Shown: in pieces, positions 1 through 11,979 of the stretch | How positions within the stretch are numbered: position 1 is the stretch's first letter | How the letters are laid out: every line of letters starts with the position of its first letter | Assembly (NCBI GenBank): GCA_963513935.1 | Contig: OY740768.1 | Location: 46,595,142-46,659,141, forward strand | DNA: 64,000 nt | Direction of reading: 5' to 3' | Source: Aphrophora alni | Lineage: Eukaryota; Arthropoda; Insecta; Hemiptera; Aphrophoridae | Notes under the pieces: model-generated | The model's input: only the letters and a program-made list of their open reading frames with translations | The model's database searches: none | What the model was told of the DNA's origin: nothing | Position numbers and translations under genes: made by a program

Positions 1-244
1 AAAACATAATTTCTTGGTAAATGTCTACAACAACCAAAATTAGCCTAACACCATCATTTTTTTTTAAATTTAACAATTTTTTTAGTTATTTTTGTAGCGA
101 GCTATGCAGGATCAGATTCTACATACAAAAATAAGTCGAAAATGTAGTATAACATTTTGTAAAAATCGGTTAAGAAATAACTAAAATAACCTTAATTCAC
201 ATGCAAAATAAATACAATTTAGAAACAATTTTCCAAAGTCATCG

Positions 245-575
245 TTAAAATGATGAATATTTCATCACAGTGTGACTGTAATGTGGTCACCCAACGACGG
301 TGTAAAAATAAGCAACTGTTGGACACTAAATTAAATAACCAACACAAACATGTAAAGATACTTAAAATAAAAACATAACTGCATTTCCATAATATGTAAA
401 TATTTATTAAATTTAATAAAGTACTTTATTTTTCTTGACCCTCAGCATTTCGTGTTAATCCAACTCCTTCATCATGATTTTCTGATAGTTATAAAAACAA
501 CTCATTTATCTTTGTTGAAACAAGAAGGTTAGTTTTCTAACAAATACGCTCGACGTGTTTATGATTGGTATATTA
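245..575 (-). repeat. Left arm of a diverged inverted repeat pair bracketing the satellite
   Basis: Read on the minus strand, this stretch matches 7045-7385 over about 300 bases with scattered substitutions and small indels. Shared landmarks include CAACAAAGATAAATGAGTT, GGATTAACACGAAATG, GTTGGTTATTTAATTTAG and CCAACAGTTGCTTATTTTT. The two arms face each other about 6.5 kb apart with the 41-bp satellite between them. They could be the terminal inverted repeats of one large element, or two copies of a dispersed repeat inserted head to head. I see no coding sequence in the arm. Confidence 0.7.
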
Positions 576-3297
576 TTTTGGTTCTTTCATAATTTCTCAG
601 ATATAAAAAGTATAGATAAATATGTCCCGTGAGAGCCATAAAGTCCTTCTTAAACCCCAAATTTTCTAATAACGTAAATTATCTAATTGCTTAAATTATC
701 CTTAAGAGTCCATACGTCATAAATATCCTACACTTGTTTTGGGAGAAGTTTCTGTGAAAAGTCTATGCGTTTAGCTGGTAAAGTGTTTATAAAAGGCTAA
801 ATAAATTCGCTTTGAATCTTTGTAATTTTGATTTATACAACATAAATTTATATTAGTGCTTAAAATAATAAATTCTATTACAATTAAATATGTACATAAA
901 TTCAAAACGTTATCTGTACTCTAAACTTCATTCCCATTATTTTTAGATAATTTATTGATGACATGTAAATGTTTATGATTAATACACGCGACTGCACGCA
1001 CGTACGCACGCACATCTGTGTGGGAGAGCTGTTGTTATTATAACAAGAGGTCAATTTTATATGATTTAAAATGTTTAGTTTTTCATGAAAATATTATTTT
1101 TGAATCTCTTATTTGATGTGGTGTCTGTCTGCCTGGCACCAACGATTGTCATCTGTACAGTTAAATTTTAGTAAATGCGCATGTTTTGGCCATATCTCGG
1201 ACAGTTTTAGTTCTTAACTCAAAATTGTAGAGTAGGTACCTGCTATAAGACGAAACTTCAAATTCCCATTTTATCATAATCGACTATAACGATATTGATA
1301 AAAAATTTCTAAATGTAGACTTTAGGCAGTCAACAAAAAAAAAAAGGAAAAGAAATCGTGGCCATCTCTTCAAAAATGCAGGTATGTGAATTATCGGTAA
1401 AAACCATAAAATTAACCATGGAACAAAATTAACTATACTAATCTCGTTTAATTTTGTTGAAATGTGAAGATTAATGACACAAAGCAGTTTGAAAATCTGC
1501 GGAAATAATTTCCATAAAACCTAAAACTAACCTTGAATGCCGTCATTAAAACCTGCTGTCATGTTAATTATACTTATACTTACCTCAAGTTTATCACACA
1601 AGTGAAAGAAATTTAGACTTTACTTAAATTAAATATGTCTTAAAATAATGTAAAAATCTAATGTTTCTACAATGTACAGTTTATTTCGGGTTATATTTAC
1701 GATTAAAAAAAAGTTTCTTTTTAATGAGTTTGTTGGACTAGAAGAAATAATAGCTACCAACTCAACAAATTTAAATTCTTTCAGAAACATATGTTTTAGT
1801 TAATTTTAGAAGTGAGAAGAACTGGAATTTGGCATCAGTTCAAAGTTATTTTATCCTAGGTAATAGTCAGTAATCATTCTTGTGGCAAATGTTAGAGTAG
1901 GCTGCAAAATATTAAAAGTTAAAATTAGAAAGTATAAAAACTACAATTAGGAATGTAAATAGAAGATAAAAATAAATATTAAATGGGAACATAAGTGTTG
2001 CAAACATGTAAATAAGAAATATTTTACTTTTGGCAAATGAGCGTACTTTACACGAAAATATAAATTTAGATTTTAGTTTGTGAATGAGTAAATTGTGTAT
2101 AGTAAGTAACATTCAGTTTATTTGTAGGTAAGTAGGTAAGGTTTACGTGAACAGCTAAAACAGTAAAAACATACAGGGTAGCTAAAAGTGTAAATTATGC
2201 CCCAAAATAATTTTCGAAATTGTAATTCGGTCGCTATATTAAAGTTCCCAACCGATTTTTCTGGTCAACGTACTTATCAAATGTTTTGGAATTTCGGACC
2301 AGAATTGCGAAAGCGTTTAATAACATACATTGGTTACACATACTGAGTGGTTAAAAAAGGTGTTCCCCCTACTAGTCCCAAATCGATGACGTTAACTGTT
2401 AAAAAATAAGTAGGCCTATGTGTTGTTGGCACTTTTTATCACACGATATGTCAATTGCCTTTAAAATACAAATACTGTTTTTTTTTGTTTTTTATTTATT
2501 TATTAATGTTTTTATTACATTAAAACTAGTCTTACAGACTAACCATTAATTTGTTTCTAGAATGTATTACATATAATAGTGACAAAAAAAATTGTTCTAT
2601 TATACTATATTCTATTCACGGATACACTGTGCACCACACAATTAAACCAACTCAAAAGGTTTCGTTCTCTTCAGTCTTCTGATCAGATTATACTTGTCAA
2701 GAAGTTGGACTGCCTCTGCAACTGTGATTTTAAAAATACATTTTGATGAGTTTACCTGGTGAACTACTTATACAGGTTGGATGAGAAGTAATGTGCCAAA
2801 AGAAACTGGGCGATAGTAAATCTAATTTGGAGAAAAAAACTGAATGTGATTCCCTAACCTATCTTTATCGTGTTCGGCGATTTTTTCACAGTTAAATAAA
2901 TCTTGAAATTCAAAAAAAACACTGCATCCCTTCCACCCAGTATACAAATATCAAATTTGAATTCAGCGTTCCAAAACCCATAGATATTACGAGTTTCGTA
3001 AAAAACTGATGAAAATGGCGAATATGCGCTAATTTGGGGCCTCACTCTTTAAGCGATTCTGATAAAAATATAATCATTCTGTAGGATACCTTTTTTGCAA
3101 AATTTGGGTAATTACGAGCATTCATAATAGACGACAATAATACCCTCCTCACTATTTTACATGAGTCTTAAGCGATTTGGTCCAAAATATAATCATTCAG
3201 GGGGGGGGAGTCAATTAGAACAAATTTTTTTGGATAATACGTGATAAAAATACTACAAACTGAATACAAATCGAGCCCTGTGAGTACGGGCGTAGCA
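576..3297. other. Non-coding AT-rich stretch
   Basis: No ORF here looks like a protein. The interval 1190-1640 resembles the dispersed repeat seen again near 10330-11100 and 26750-27400 (pieces such as a 'Lys/Asn-rich' A-rich block followed by AATTTAGACTTTACTTAAATT). The T-rich tract near 2478-2510 followed by unique sequence could be the tail of an old retroelement, but nothing confirms it. The short ORFs at 1912-2112 and 2854-3045 (both minus) are AT-composition artefacts. Confidence 0.5.
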
Positions 3298-3480
3298 ATT
3301 CCGAAGTCCCTAACTGGTTTAGATCCCTTTCTTTCATCTTCCCTTTACCAACCAACTCTTGTTCTTTTCCGACCCTAATACTATTAGAGTATTCGAGGAC
3401 TGTGGGAAACTTTATTTTATGTTCTTTTATTTCAAGCGACGATGGCCGAGAGGTTTTTCTCCTTGAAACAACAAAAACTA
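3298..3480 (+). repeat. Dispersed repeat family D, copy 1
   Basis: This copy carries the family landmarks CCAACTCTTGTTCTTTTCC, TTAGAGTATTCGAGGACTG and GATGGCCGAGAGGTTTTTC in that order. The same string of landmarks recurs at 19690-20085 and 25240-25400 on the plus strand and at 17310-17450 and 24290-24420 on the minus strand. Partial copies lie near 12290-12430 and 23300-23400. The family has no ORF and I do not recognise it. Confidence 0.65.
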
Positions 3481-3697
3481 AATATATGTATAGGTATAGA
3501 AGGATTCTGTTTTTTAAATCAACTTTATGTGAAGTTTTTATTTCTTTTTTGTATTATTATACAAGAAACTGGTATCTCTTTGTAGACCTTTTTTTTTCTT
3601 CCTTAATAATATGGCTAACCAATTTGATTCAGTAATTTTCAAATCGTATTGAAATTTGAACATAATCGATAGAACCGATTTTGAAAAAGAAACAAAT

Positions 3698-6600
3698 GAA
3701 TCGATTTTATGAATATTGGAATTTTTAGTTTTGACGTTGAGTCGATTTTATGAATATTGGAATTTTTAGTTTTGACGTTGAGTCGATTTTATGAATATTG
3801 GAATGTTAAGTTTTGAAGTTGAGTCGATTTTATGAATATTGGAATTTTTAGTTTTGACGTTGAGTCGATTTTATGAATATTGGAATTTTTAATTTTAACG
3901 TTGAGTCGATTTTATGAATATTGGAATTTTTAATTTTAACGTTTTGTCGATTTTATGAATATTTGAATTTTTAATTTTGACGTTGAGTCGATTTTATGAA
4001 TATTGGAATTTTTAATTTTGACGTTGAGTCGATTTTATGAATATTGGAATTTTTAATTTTAACGTTGAGTCGATTTTATGAATATTGGAATTTTTAATTT
4101 TAACATTTTGTCGATTTTATGAATATTTGAATTTTTAATTTTGACGTTGAGTCGATTTTATGAATATTGGAATTTTTAATTTTGACGTTGAGTCGATTTT
4201 ATGAATATTGGAATGTTAAGTTTTGACGTTGAGTCGATTTTATGAATATTGGAATTTTTAATTTTGACGTTGAGTCGATTTTATGAATATTGGAATTTTT
4301 AATTTTGACGTTGAGTCGATTTTATGAATATTGGAATTTTTAATTTTGACGTTGAGTCGATTTTATGAATATTGGAATTTTTAATTTTGACGTTGAGTCG
4401 ATTTTATGAATATTGGAATTTTTAATTTTGACGTTGAGTCGATTTTATGAATATTGGAATTTTTAATTTTGACGTTGAGTCGATTTTATGAATATTGGAA
4501 TTTTTAATTTTGACGTTGAGTCGATTTTATGAATATTGGAATTTTTAATTTTGACGTTGAGTCGATTTTATGAATATTGGAATTTTTAATTTTGACGTTG
4601 AGTCGATTTTATGAATATTGGAATTTTTAGTTTTGACGTTGAGTCGATTTTATGAATATTGGAATTTTTAGTTTTGACGTTGAGTCGATTTTATGAATAT
4701 TGGAATGTTAAGTTTTGAAGTTGAGTCGATTTTATGAATATTGGAATTTTTAGTTTTGACGTTGAGTCGATTTTATGAATATTGGAATTTTTAATTTTAA
4801 CGTTGAGTCGATTTTATGAATATTGGAATTTTTAATTTTAACGTTTTGTCGATTTTATGAATATTTGAATTTTTAATTTTGACGTTGAGTCGATTTTATG
4901 AATATTGGAATTTTTAATTTTGACGTTGAGTCGATTTTATGAATATTGGAATTTTTAATTTTAACGTTGAGTCGATTTTATGAATATTGGAATTTTTAAT
5001 TTTAACGTTTTGTCGATTTTATGAATATTTGAATTTTTAATTTTGACGTTGAGTCGATTTTATGAATATTGGAATTTTTAATTTTGACGTTGAGTCGATT
5101 TTATGAATATTGGAATGTTAAGTTTTGACGTTGAGTCGATTTTATGAATATTGGAATTTTAAGTTTTGAAGTTGAGTCGATTTTATGAATATTGGAATTT
5201 TTAGTTTTGACGTTGAGTCGATTTTATGAATATTGGAATTTTTAATTTTAACGTTGAGTCGATTTTATGAATATTGGAATTTTTAATTTTAACGTTTTGT
5301 CGATTTTATGAATATTTGAATTTTTAATTTTGACGTTGAGTCGATTTTATGAATATTGGAATTTTTAATTTTGACGTTGAGTCGATTTTATGAATATTGG
5401 AATTTTTAATTTTAACGTTGAGTCGATTTTATGAATATCGGAATTTTTAATTTTAACGTTTTGTCGATTTTATGAATATTTGAATTTTTAATTTTGACGT
5501 TGAGTCGATTTTATGAATATTGGAATTTTTAATTTTGACGTTGAGTCGATTTTATGAATATTGGAATGTTAAGTTTTGACGTTGAGTCGATTTTATGAAT
5601 ATTGGAATTTTTAATTTTGACGTTGAGTCGATTTTATGAATATTGGAATTTTTAATTTTGACGTTGAGTCGATTTTATGAATATTGGAATTTTTAATTTT
5701 GACGTTGAGTCGATTTTATGAATATTGGAATTTTTAATTTTGACGTTGAATCGATTTTATGAATATTGGAATTTTTAATTTTGACGTTGAGTCGATTTTA
5801 TGAATATTGGAATGTTAAGTTTTGACGTTGAGTCGATTTTATGAATATTGGAATTTTAAGTTTTGACGTTGAGTCGATTTTATGAATATTGGAATGTTAA
5901 GTTTTGAAGTTGAGTCGATTTTATGAATATTGGAATTTTTAGTTTTGACGTTGAGTCGATTTTATGAATATTGGAATTTTTAATTTTAACGTTGAGTCGA
6001 TTTTATGAATATTGGAATTTTTAATTTTAACGTTTTGTCGATTTTATGAATATTTGAATTTTTAATTTTGACGTTGAGTCGATTTTATGAATATTGGAAT
6101 TTTTAATTTTGACGTTGAGTCGATTTTATGAATATTGGAATTTTTAATTTTAACGTTGAGTCGATTTTATGAATATTGGAATTTTTAATTTTAACGTTTT
6201 GTCGATTTTATGAATATTTGAATTTTTAATTTTGACGTTGAGTCGATTTTATGAATATTGGAATTTTTAATTTTGACGTTGAGTCGATTTTATGAATATT
6301 GGAATTTTTAATTTTGACGTTGAGTCGATTTTATGAATATTGGAATTTTTAATTTTGACGTTGAGTCGATTTTATGAATATTGGAATTTTTAATTTTGAC
6401 GTTGAGTTGATTTTATGAATATTGGAATTTTTAATTTTGACGTTGAGTCGATTTTATGAATATTGGAATTTTTAATTTTGACGTTGAGTCGATTTTATGA
6501 ATATTGGAATTTTTAATTTTGACGTTGAGTCGATTTTATGAATATTGGAATTTTTAATTTTGACGTTGAGTCGATTTTATGAATATTGGAATTTTTAATT

Positions 6601-6815
6601 TTGACGTTGAGTCGATTTTATGAATATTGGAATTTTTAATTTTGACGTTGAGTCGATTTTATGAATATTGGAATTTTTAGTTTTGACCTTGAGTCGATTT
6701 TATGAATATTGGAATTTTGAGTTTTGACGTTGAGTCGATTTTATGAATATTGGAATTTTTAGTTTTGACGTTGAGTCGATTTTATGAATATTGGAATGTT
6801 AAGTTTTGACGTTGT
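3698..6815. repeat. 41-bp tandem satellite array (about 76 units)
   Basis: The array is a head-to-tail run of a 41-base unit built around GAGTCGATTTTATGAATATT followed by a T-rich half ending GACGTT. Units differ at a few diagnostic positions (GGAATTTTTAATTTTGACG, GGAATGTTAAGTTTTGA(C/A)G, TTTTAACG, TTTTGTCG with ATATTTGAA). The TTTTGTCG variant starts at 3942, 4106, 4844, 5008, 5295, 5459, 6033 and 6197. Every spacing is an exact multiple of 41 (164, 738, 164, 287, 164, 574, 164). Blocks of units have therefore been duplicated without losing register, a higher-order organisation. No reading frame is maintained. Confidence 0.97.
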
Positions 6816-7044
6816 GTCTTCATGTTTTAAATTACCATAACGAGGAAGAAATCGAAAGAAAAGAAAATCTGGATATGTGGGCCAGAAGAATATCATTCCA
6901 AATACAGCTTTTTTTCAAAGGATCTTAAAACTGATAAAACCGCAAAAAAACTGGGCATCGGTTTTTTTGATGGCTCACATAACTTTCTCCTTATGTAAGA
7001 AAGTAAAAATGGACGAAAACAATACACACTACCAAACTTTTAGA
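6816..7044. other. Satellite-to-arm junction, non-coding
   Basis: This is a single-copy-looking stretch between the last satellite unit and the right inverted arm. I see no ORF or recognisable element. Confidence 0.5.
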
Positions 7045-7385
7045 TATTAGGAACACATAGAGCGCATTTGTTACAAAATTACCTCCGTGGTTCAACAAAG
7101 ATAAATGAGTTCTTTTTATAACTATCAGGAAATGATGAAGGGGGGGGGTAGGATTAACACGAAATGGTGAAAGGTCAAGAAAAGCAACGTCAGTACATTA
7201 TTTATTCCTGCTATTAAATGTTTGCATATTAATTATGGAAACATGGATTTAATTATAAGTATCTTTACACGTTTGTGTTGGTTATTTAATTTAGCGTCCA
7301 ACAGTTGCTTATTTTTTACATAATCGTGACATGTGACCTCATTATAGTTTATAAATAGATGGAGACACTTTATTTGGGAAATTGT
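7045..7385 (+). repeat. Right arm of the inverted repeat pair bracketing the satellite
   Basis: This arm matches the reverse complement of 245-575. It contains a G-run near 7141-7148 where the left arm has GGAG, so the arms have diverged for some time. Similarity fades gradually past about 7385 instead of ending at a sharp border, so the edges given are approximate. Confidence 0.7.
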
Positions 7386-8360
7386 ATAAAGTTTATAATA
7401 ATTTATGTTTTAGGATTTTTCAAAACTATGTTGTCGCGTGCCTAATATTTAAACAGAGATAGTAAACTATTGATTTTACCTAAGTTTGGTTTAGAAGGAT
7501 GTAAATAATCTCGACACACAGCAAAGAGAATTAAGCGACATTTTGTTGAAACTGAAACAACCCAATTATCTTGATACTATCGTGATTTTTTTTCCTATTT
7601 GTGCCTAGTTTTAAATAAGCAAATTCGTTATTCACTATTTACGTTTAAAATGTTAACAAACAAAATTTTATAACTTTTTTAATCTTTATCGTAGATTATT
7701 GATGTTGATATCATTGAGTGCAAAATCGCATTCTGCACATATTGACATGATTTAATTGATTTGTAATTGAATTATTGTAAAACATTGGTTAAAAAGAAAT
7801 TTAAACTATCGCCATTTTGATAACTTGATCTAGATAACATTTAAAAGCGTGCGAGCTTGTATACTCACTTGATAAATAACTTAATAAAATACAAAAATTA
7901 GCGGTACAAAAGCATTGCATACACTCCCCCCCCCTTTATTCTCTAACGGTAATTTTCTATTACTATTTTTCACGTGGGTTTGGGTGAAGAAAACCACATC
8001 ATTCATCACATTTCATAAATATTTTATCTTAATTGGTTGAACCGATTTAAAGATATCTTCTACGAAGCAATTTTTGTTTGTTTTAAGCATTTTTAAGAGA
8101 TGGTGACTAATACGGGTTTGAGTAATTAGCGATATTTTAAGTTAAAATTTCATCAAAATACTGAGGGTTGATTTTGAAAAATCGTAATTTTGTGTTGTAA
8201 CAGGTATCTCCAAATTTTGAGCTGTGGAAAAAAATTAAAAAAGGTCCCGAACCATGGTCACCATTGTGAAAAAAACATTTAAAAAATATATATTAAATGT
8301 GTATGTGATATATGAATTATTACCGCCTTTGTATTTTTAAAATAAAAGGGTCCAGCATGT
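7386..8360. other. Non-coding AT-rich stretch
   Basis: I see no gene here. There is a C-run at 7926-7934. The part after 8090 has the general look of the dispersed family C repeat (AAAATCGTAATTTTGTG, CCAAATTTTGAGCTGTGG) but is too decayed to place firmly. Confidence 0.45.
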
Positions 8361-8650
8361 GTACGTAGGTATATAGGTACACTTTGAAGTCTTAAGCGGC
8401 CTAGCGTCAACATATTAATTTCTTCGCCAAATAAACATACATATTTGTAATCAGAATAACTTCTAATTTTATTTCATACCCAACACATAATATTTCCAAA
8501 AATAACAATTTTCAAGTCTATAGTTATAACCCCACGGGTTTTTTTTTTTTTTTTTTTTTTACAGCGTATTTTTTATATGTGGGACAATACAGGAGCATAA
8601 ATGCATTAGTGTCCTTAGTTTTACGTACGGATCCTAATAAAGGGAAGTCA
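8361..8650 (+). repeat. Dispersed repeat family B, copy 1
   Basis: Landmarks in order are CATATTAATTTCTTCG, CAGAATAACTTCTAATTTTA, a T-run, TATATGTGGGACAATAC and CCTTAGTTTTACGTACGGA. The same order recurs at 8830-9190 on the plus strand and, reverse-complemented, at 24500-24880. It has no ORF. A pure T tract of about 24 bases sits near 8540-8563. Confidence 0.75.
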
Positions 8651-8829
8651 ATAAAAATGCAATCCATTTTTTAATATTGCATTGTTTGTAACACATCTCA
8701 CAAAAACTAATTTTGAAACTAATACGCTACGCATTTCTCATTATACGGTTAAATTAAGTATTCGACTTATAATAATTATAATATATGATTTCACGCTGCA
8801 ATTTTATTTAAAATAATTTTTTTTTTCAG

Positions 8830-9190
8830 ATTTGTAGGTCACGCGTTTTCAAGTTAGAGGGTGGTGGACATGATATCTAACACTTTAAATTTGAGCTCCA
8901 AAATATTAATTTATTCGTCATATAATCGCACGGAATATATTATTTTCGTAAACAGAATAACTTCTAGTTTTATTTGATATCCGAGGCATAAAATATTTAA
9001 AAATAAATTATCTCAATATTTTTTTGTTACTGCTATTTTTTCCTATATGTGGAACTATACAAAAAATATAAATGCAAAGTTTCAAATATGTAAGATTTAT
9101 CATCTTGTCTGTATATTGGTTGGACAGACATTCACGTAAAATTATAAAGGTCCTTGGTTTTATCTACGGACACGATATTCAAAAACTAGA
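8830..9190 (+). repeat. Dispersed repeat family B, copy 2
   Basis: This is a longer copy than the one at 8361. It starts with GTCACGCGTTTTCAAGTTAG and GACATGATATCTAACACTTT, both also present (reverse-complemented) in the copy at 24500-24880. It then runs through CAGAATAACTTCTAGTTTTA and CCTATATGTGGAACTATAC. The two plus-strand copies lie in direct orientation about 460 bases apart. Confidence 0.75.
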
Positions 9191-10320
9191 TAGGAGTAGT
9201 TTGATTTTGGTTCTTCTAGTTTATTTACGAAGAGTATATTAATAATACACCTTCACATTCACTAAAATGTTATTATAATCTGTTTGCCAATTTGAGATCT
9301 CAGTCCACTAAGATTCTCTTCACGGTCCATTTTTAAATGTTTATTGATAATTCTCTAACGAGAATTTTGTAAAGGAATTAATAATATTTTTGACTAAGCG
9401 GCTACATTTGATCTAAATATTAGAGCCGATTTATTGAATATTTTGTGTTTTGATCTCACGGCAACACCCCAAGTTTCAAGAGATTTAAAAGTTAGGGTTA
9501 AAGTATGCACATATGCCAAATTTGATTGTATTATAGAGCACTGCATGAATGATGGACACAGAAAATCACCATTTTGGAATCAAGGTCTTTCAAAAGTGGA
9601 TATACTCGTAAAAATTTCGACGTGCAATTTTTGACTGTTTTGAATTTTAAAATAAAATTTAGTACAATCGTTCTATCTGCTGTTATTTCCAATATTCTTT
9701 CAAACAATCCAGTTGATGGTGATTTAATTGCTTTTATTTTACTTTAAAGACTTTAGAAACCACTTTGTTGTAGTCAAATTAATGTTTACTCTCATTAAGA
9801 TCTTTGCTAATGAAATATACCTCTGGAAAAACAACAACAGAATATCTCACCATTTATATTGAATCCTATTGTTATTTTAATCACTTGACAGTTAAGTAGT
9901 ATCAGAATTGCACTTGACGATGATGTCAGTTGACCGACAGCTGTGGCTTCCCCACTGAGTCACGTGACCTTGCCAAATGTTTATTTCCGTCAGTGTCTCT
10001 GCCTAGGTTATGTTCTAGTTCATTGTTTCAACTTGTGGTAATGTAGGCGATAGTTCAGACAAAAACAGACCTTGGGGAACATTTAATGTTCTTGTGGGCG
10101 TGCAGGTGTGTAAACATTTTGCAAATTGATACAAATTTCAATTGGTGAATAATAAAAGCGATAATATGAGATAACGATCTATGGCAGTTATTTTAGAATG
10201 CAAGAATTTTTCTTCAGCAAGTTTTTCGTGGAATATCGAATTTAGTCTTTTGAATTCAAAAAGTGATTAAGAATGATGCCTGGTGTTTGTCGTTTGATAT
10301 GTGTGTAGGGCTCTACACCT
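9191..10320. other. Non-coding stretch with a less AT-rich patch
   Basis: Most of this interval is featureless. The patch 9890-10100 is less AT-rich than its surroundings and contains a perfect E-box palindrome (see the separate entry). The 66-codon ORF at 9434-9634 has no domain or codon signal that I recognise. Confidence 0.4.
9959..9968. promoter_or_regulatory. Palindromic E-box GTCACGTGAC
   Basis: The ten-base palindrome GTCACGTGAC matches the extended E-box bound by USF/MITF-type bHLH-zip factors. It lies in a short, less AT-rich patch. Chance occurrence in 64 kb is possible and there is no adjacent gene start, so a promoter role is only a guess. Confidence 0.25.
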
Positions 10321-10324
10321 CAAA

Positions 10325-11110
10325 CGAGTAGATCGGTTTTAATCAATTTTGTTAGGTGCACATATTTTGAACATATCTCGGATTGTTTTAACTAAAAATT
10401 TGGGGGTATTTAGCATAAAACAAATAGTTGCAATTTTCTCAAAATTAGTCCTAACGATGTGGATTAAATTTGGCTAAAATGTAGCCTCTAAGCATCCCAA
10501 TACAAAATGTAGCCTCTAATCATCCCAATACAAAATATAGCCTCTAAGCATCCCAATACAAAATGTAGCCTCTAATCATCCCAATACAAAATGTAGCCTC
10601 TAATCATCCCAATACAAAATATAGCCTCTAAGCATCCCAATACAAAATGTAGCCTCTAAGCATCCCAATACAAAATGTAGCCTCTAATCATCCCAATACA
10701 AAATGTAGCCACTAATCATCCCAATACAAAATGTAGCCTCTAATCATCCCAATACAAAATGTAGCCTCTAATCATCCCAATACAAAATGTAGCCTCTAAT
10801 CATCCCAATACAAAATGCCGATTCGTTAGTTATCGCTAAAAACAAAAACAAAAATCTGCCACGTGGTTGACATTTCTCAAAATCAGCTCTACTGATTTAA
10901 TTCACATTTTGGCGTTAAAACCAATATGCAAAATCGTAAGTAAAACAAATTACGGTTCAGGGATAATTGGCAAAAAATAAACCTTGAGCATTGTCATTAA
11001 TAGATCGATTCATACATGTAGGATTTATGCTTAGGACAAATTTATAGCACAAGCTAAACAAATTTAGACTCCATTTAAATATTTGTTTCGTGTATTAAGC
11101 GTGTAAAACA
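10325..11110 (+). repeat. Dispersed repeat family C copy hosting a minisatellite
   Basis: The copy contains CATATTTTGAACATATCTCG, a CTAACGATGTGG block, TAGCCTCTAAGCATCCCAA and then, after the minisatellite, AAATTACGGTTCAGGGATAA and AATTTAGACTCCATTTAAAT. The same order of landmarks appears near 11980-12660, 22140-22400 and 26750-27400, and inverted near 28980-29640. It has no coding capacity. I do not recognise the family. Confidence 0.65.
10476..10817 (+). repeat. 28-bp minisatellite (about 12 copies)
   Basis: The unit is AAAATGTAGCCTCTAA(T/G)CAT followed by CCCAATAC, 28 bases, repeated head to tail about 12 times with very few changes (ATATAG for ATGTAG, CCACTAA for CCTCTAA). Its unit is the TAGCCTCTAAGCATCCCAA piece of dispersed family C, so the array grew inside one copy of that family. 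There are no unique spacers, so it is not a CRISPR array. Confidence 0.95.
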
Positions 11111-11979
11111 GTTCAGCTGTTTAGATCCTAGAGACGCTAAAATTATCTTTTTTCCCAATTATCTACAAACTTCAAACAAGAGAATAGAAGAAGCTAAGCC
11201 ACTTATAGGTTAGTTTTTAACCTGAACTGTTTTTTATTTTGTTTATCTTAAAATAATTATAATTTGAGTATTTCAATGATGAAACACCCTCGTAACTAAA
11301 TGAAATAATCCAAAAGATTATAATTAATTATATAATAATAACATTTTGAAACCTACTTGGTTTTGAAGTAAGCTTTTTCAAAGTCTAGCTAAAAATTTTA
11401 TAATTGGGCAACTCTGCGTTCAAGGAAATTCTACTTTTTACCATGAATCCCTACTGTACATTCAGTAATAATACAAAACATATTTACAAGTAACTTTGCT
11501 GTCATATAATATTCATTCTGAAAATATAAATTTCAACTATATTTAATTGACATTAGAATTGTTGCAGTGTAGTCTACTAAACACACTCCAGAGGTTAAAT
11601 TCGTAGAACAAGTATTTTTAATTGACGAATAAACGACTTCCGCTCCCCATCTCCACTAATTAAAGTGCAAATAGTGGGAGTCCTGTGATGGCACTCTGCT
11701 ACGATAGATACAAGAAATCCATATCCGTCTGATGTTTGCCGCCAATATATAGAGAAAGATGATTTAATTTATTACTTTTCATTCTTAATCCAGTTTAGAC
11801 TACAAATAAATAAAAATCGTAAATTTATACGTCTCTTTTTAGTATAGAGAAAGTTATAACAATTAGTCAATTTTTTCCCCTTAGATATAGGCGTTTCGTA
11901 TAGTCACTCAGACCAAAAAAGTGACATTTTAAATGATGTTTGTCTTTGAAGTTCTCTACAGCCCAAACAAGTGAACTTA
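11111..11979. other. Non-coding AT-rich stretch
   Basis: No gene or sharp-edged element is visible. Confidence 0.45.

Noticed and set aside
10476..10817. CRISPR-like regular repeats
   Set aside because: Units follow each other directly with no unique spacers, and the DNA is eukaryotic. It is a minisatellite.
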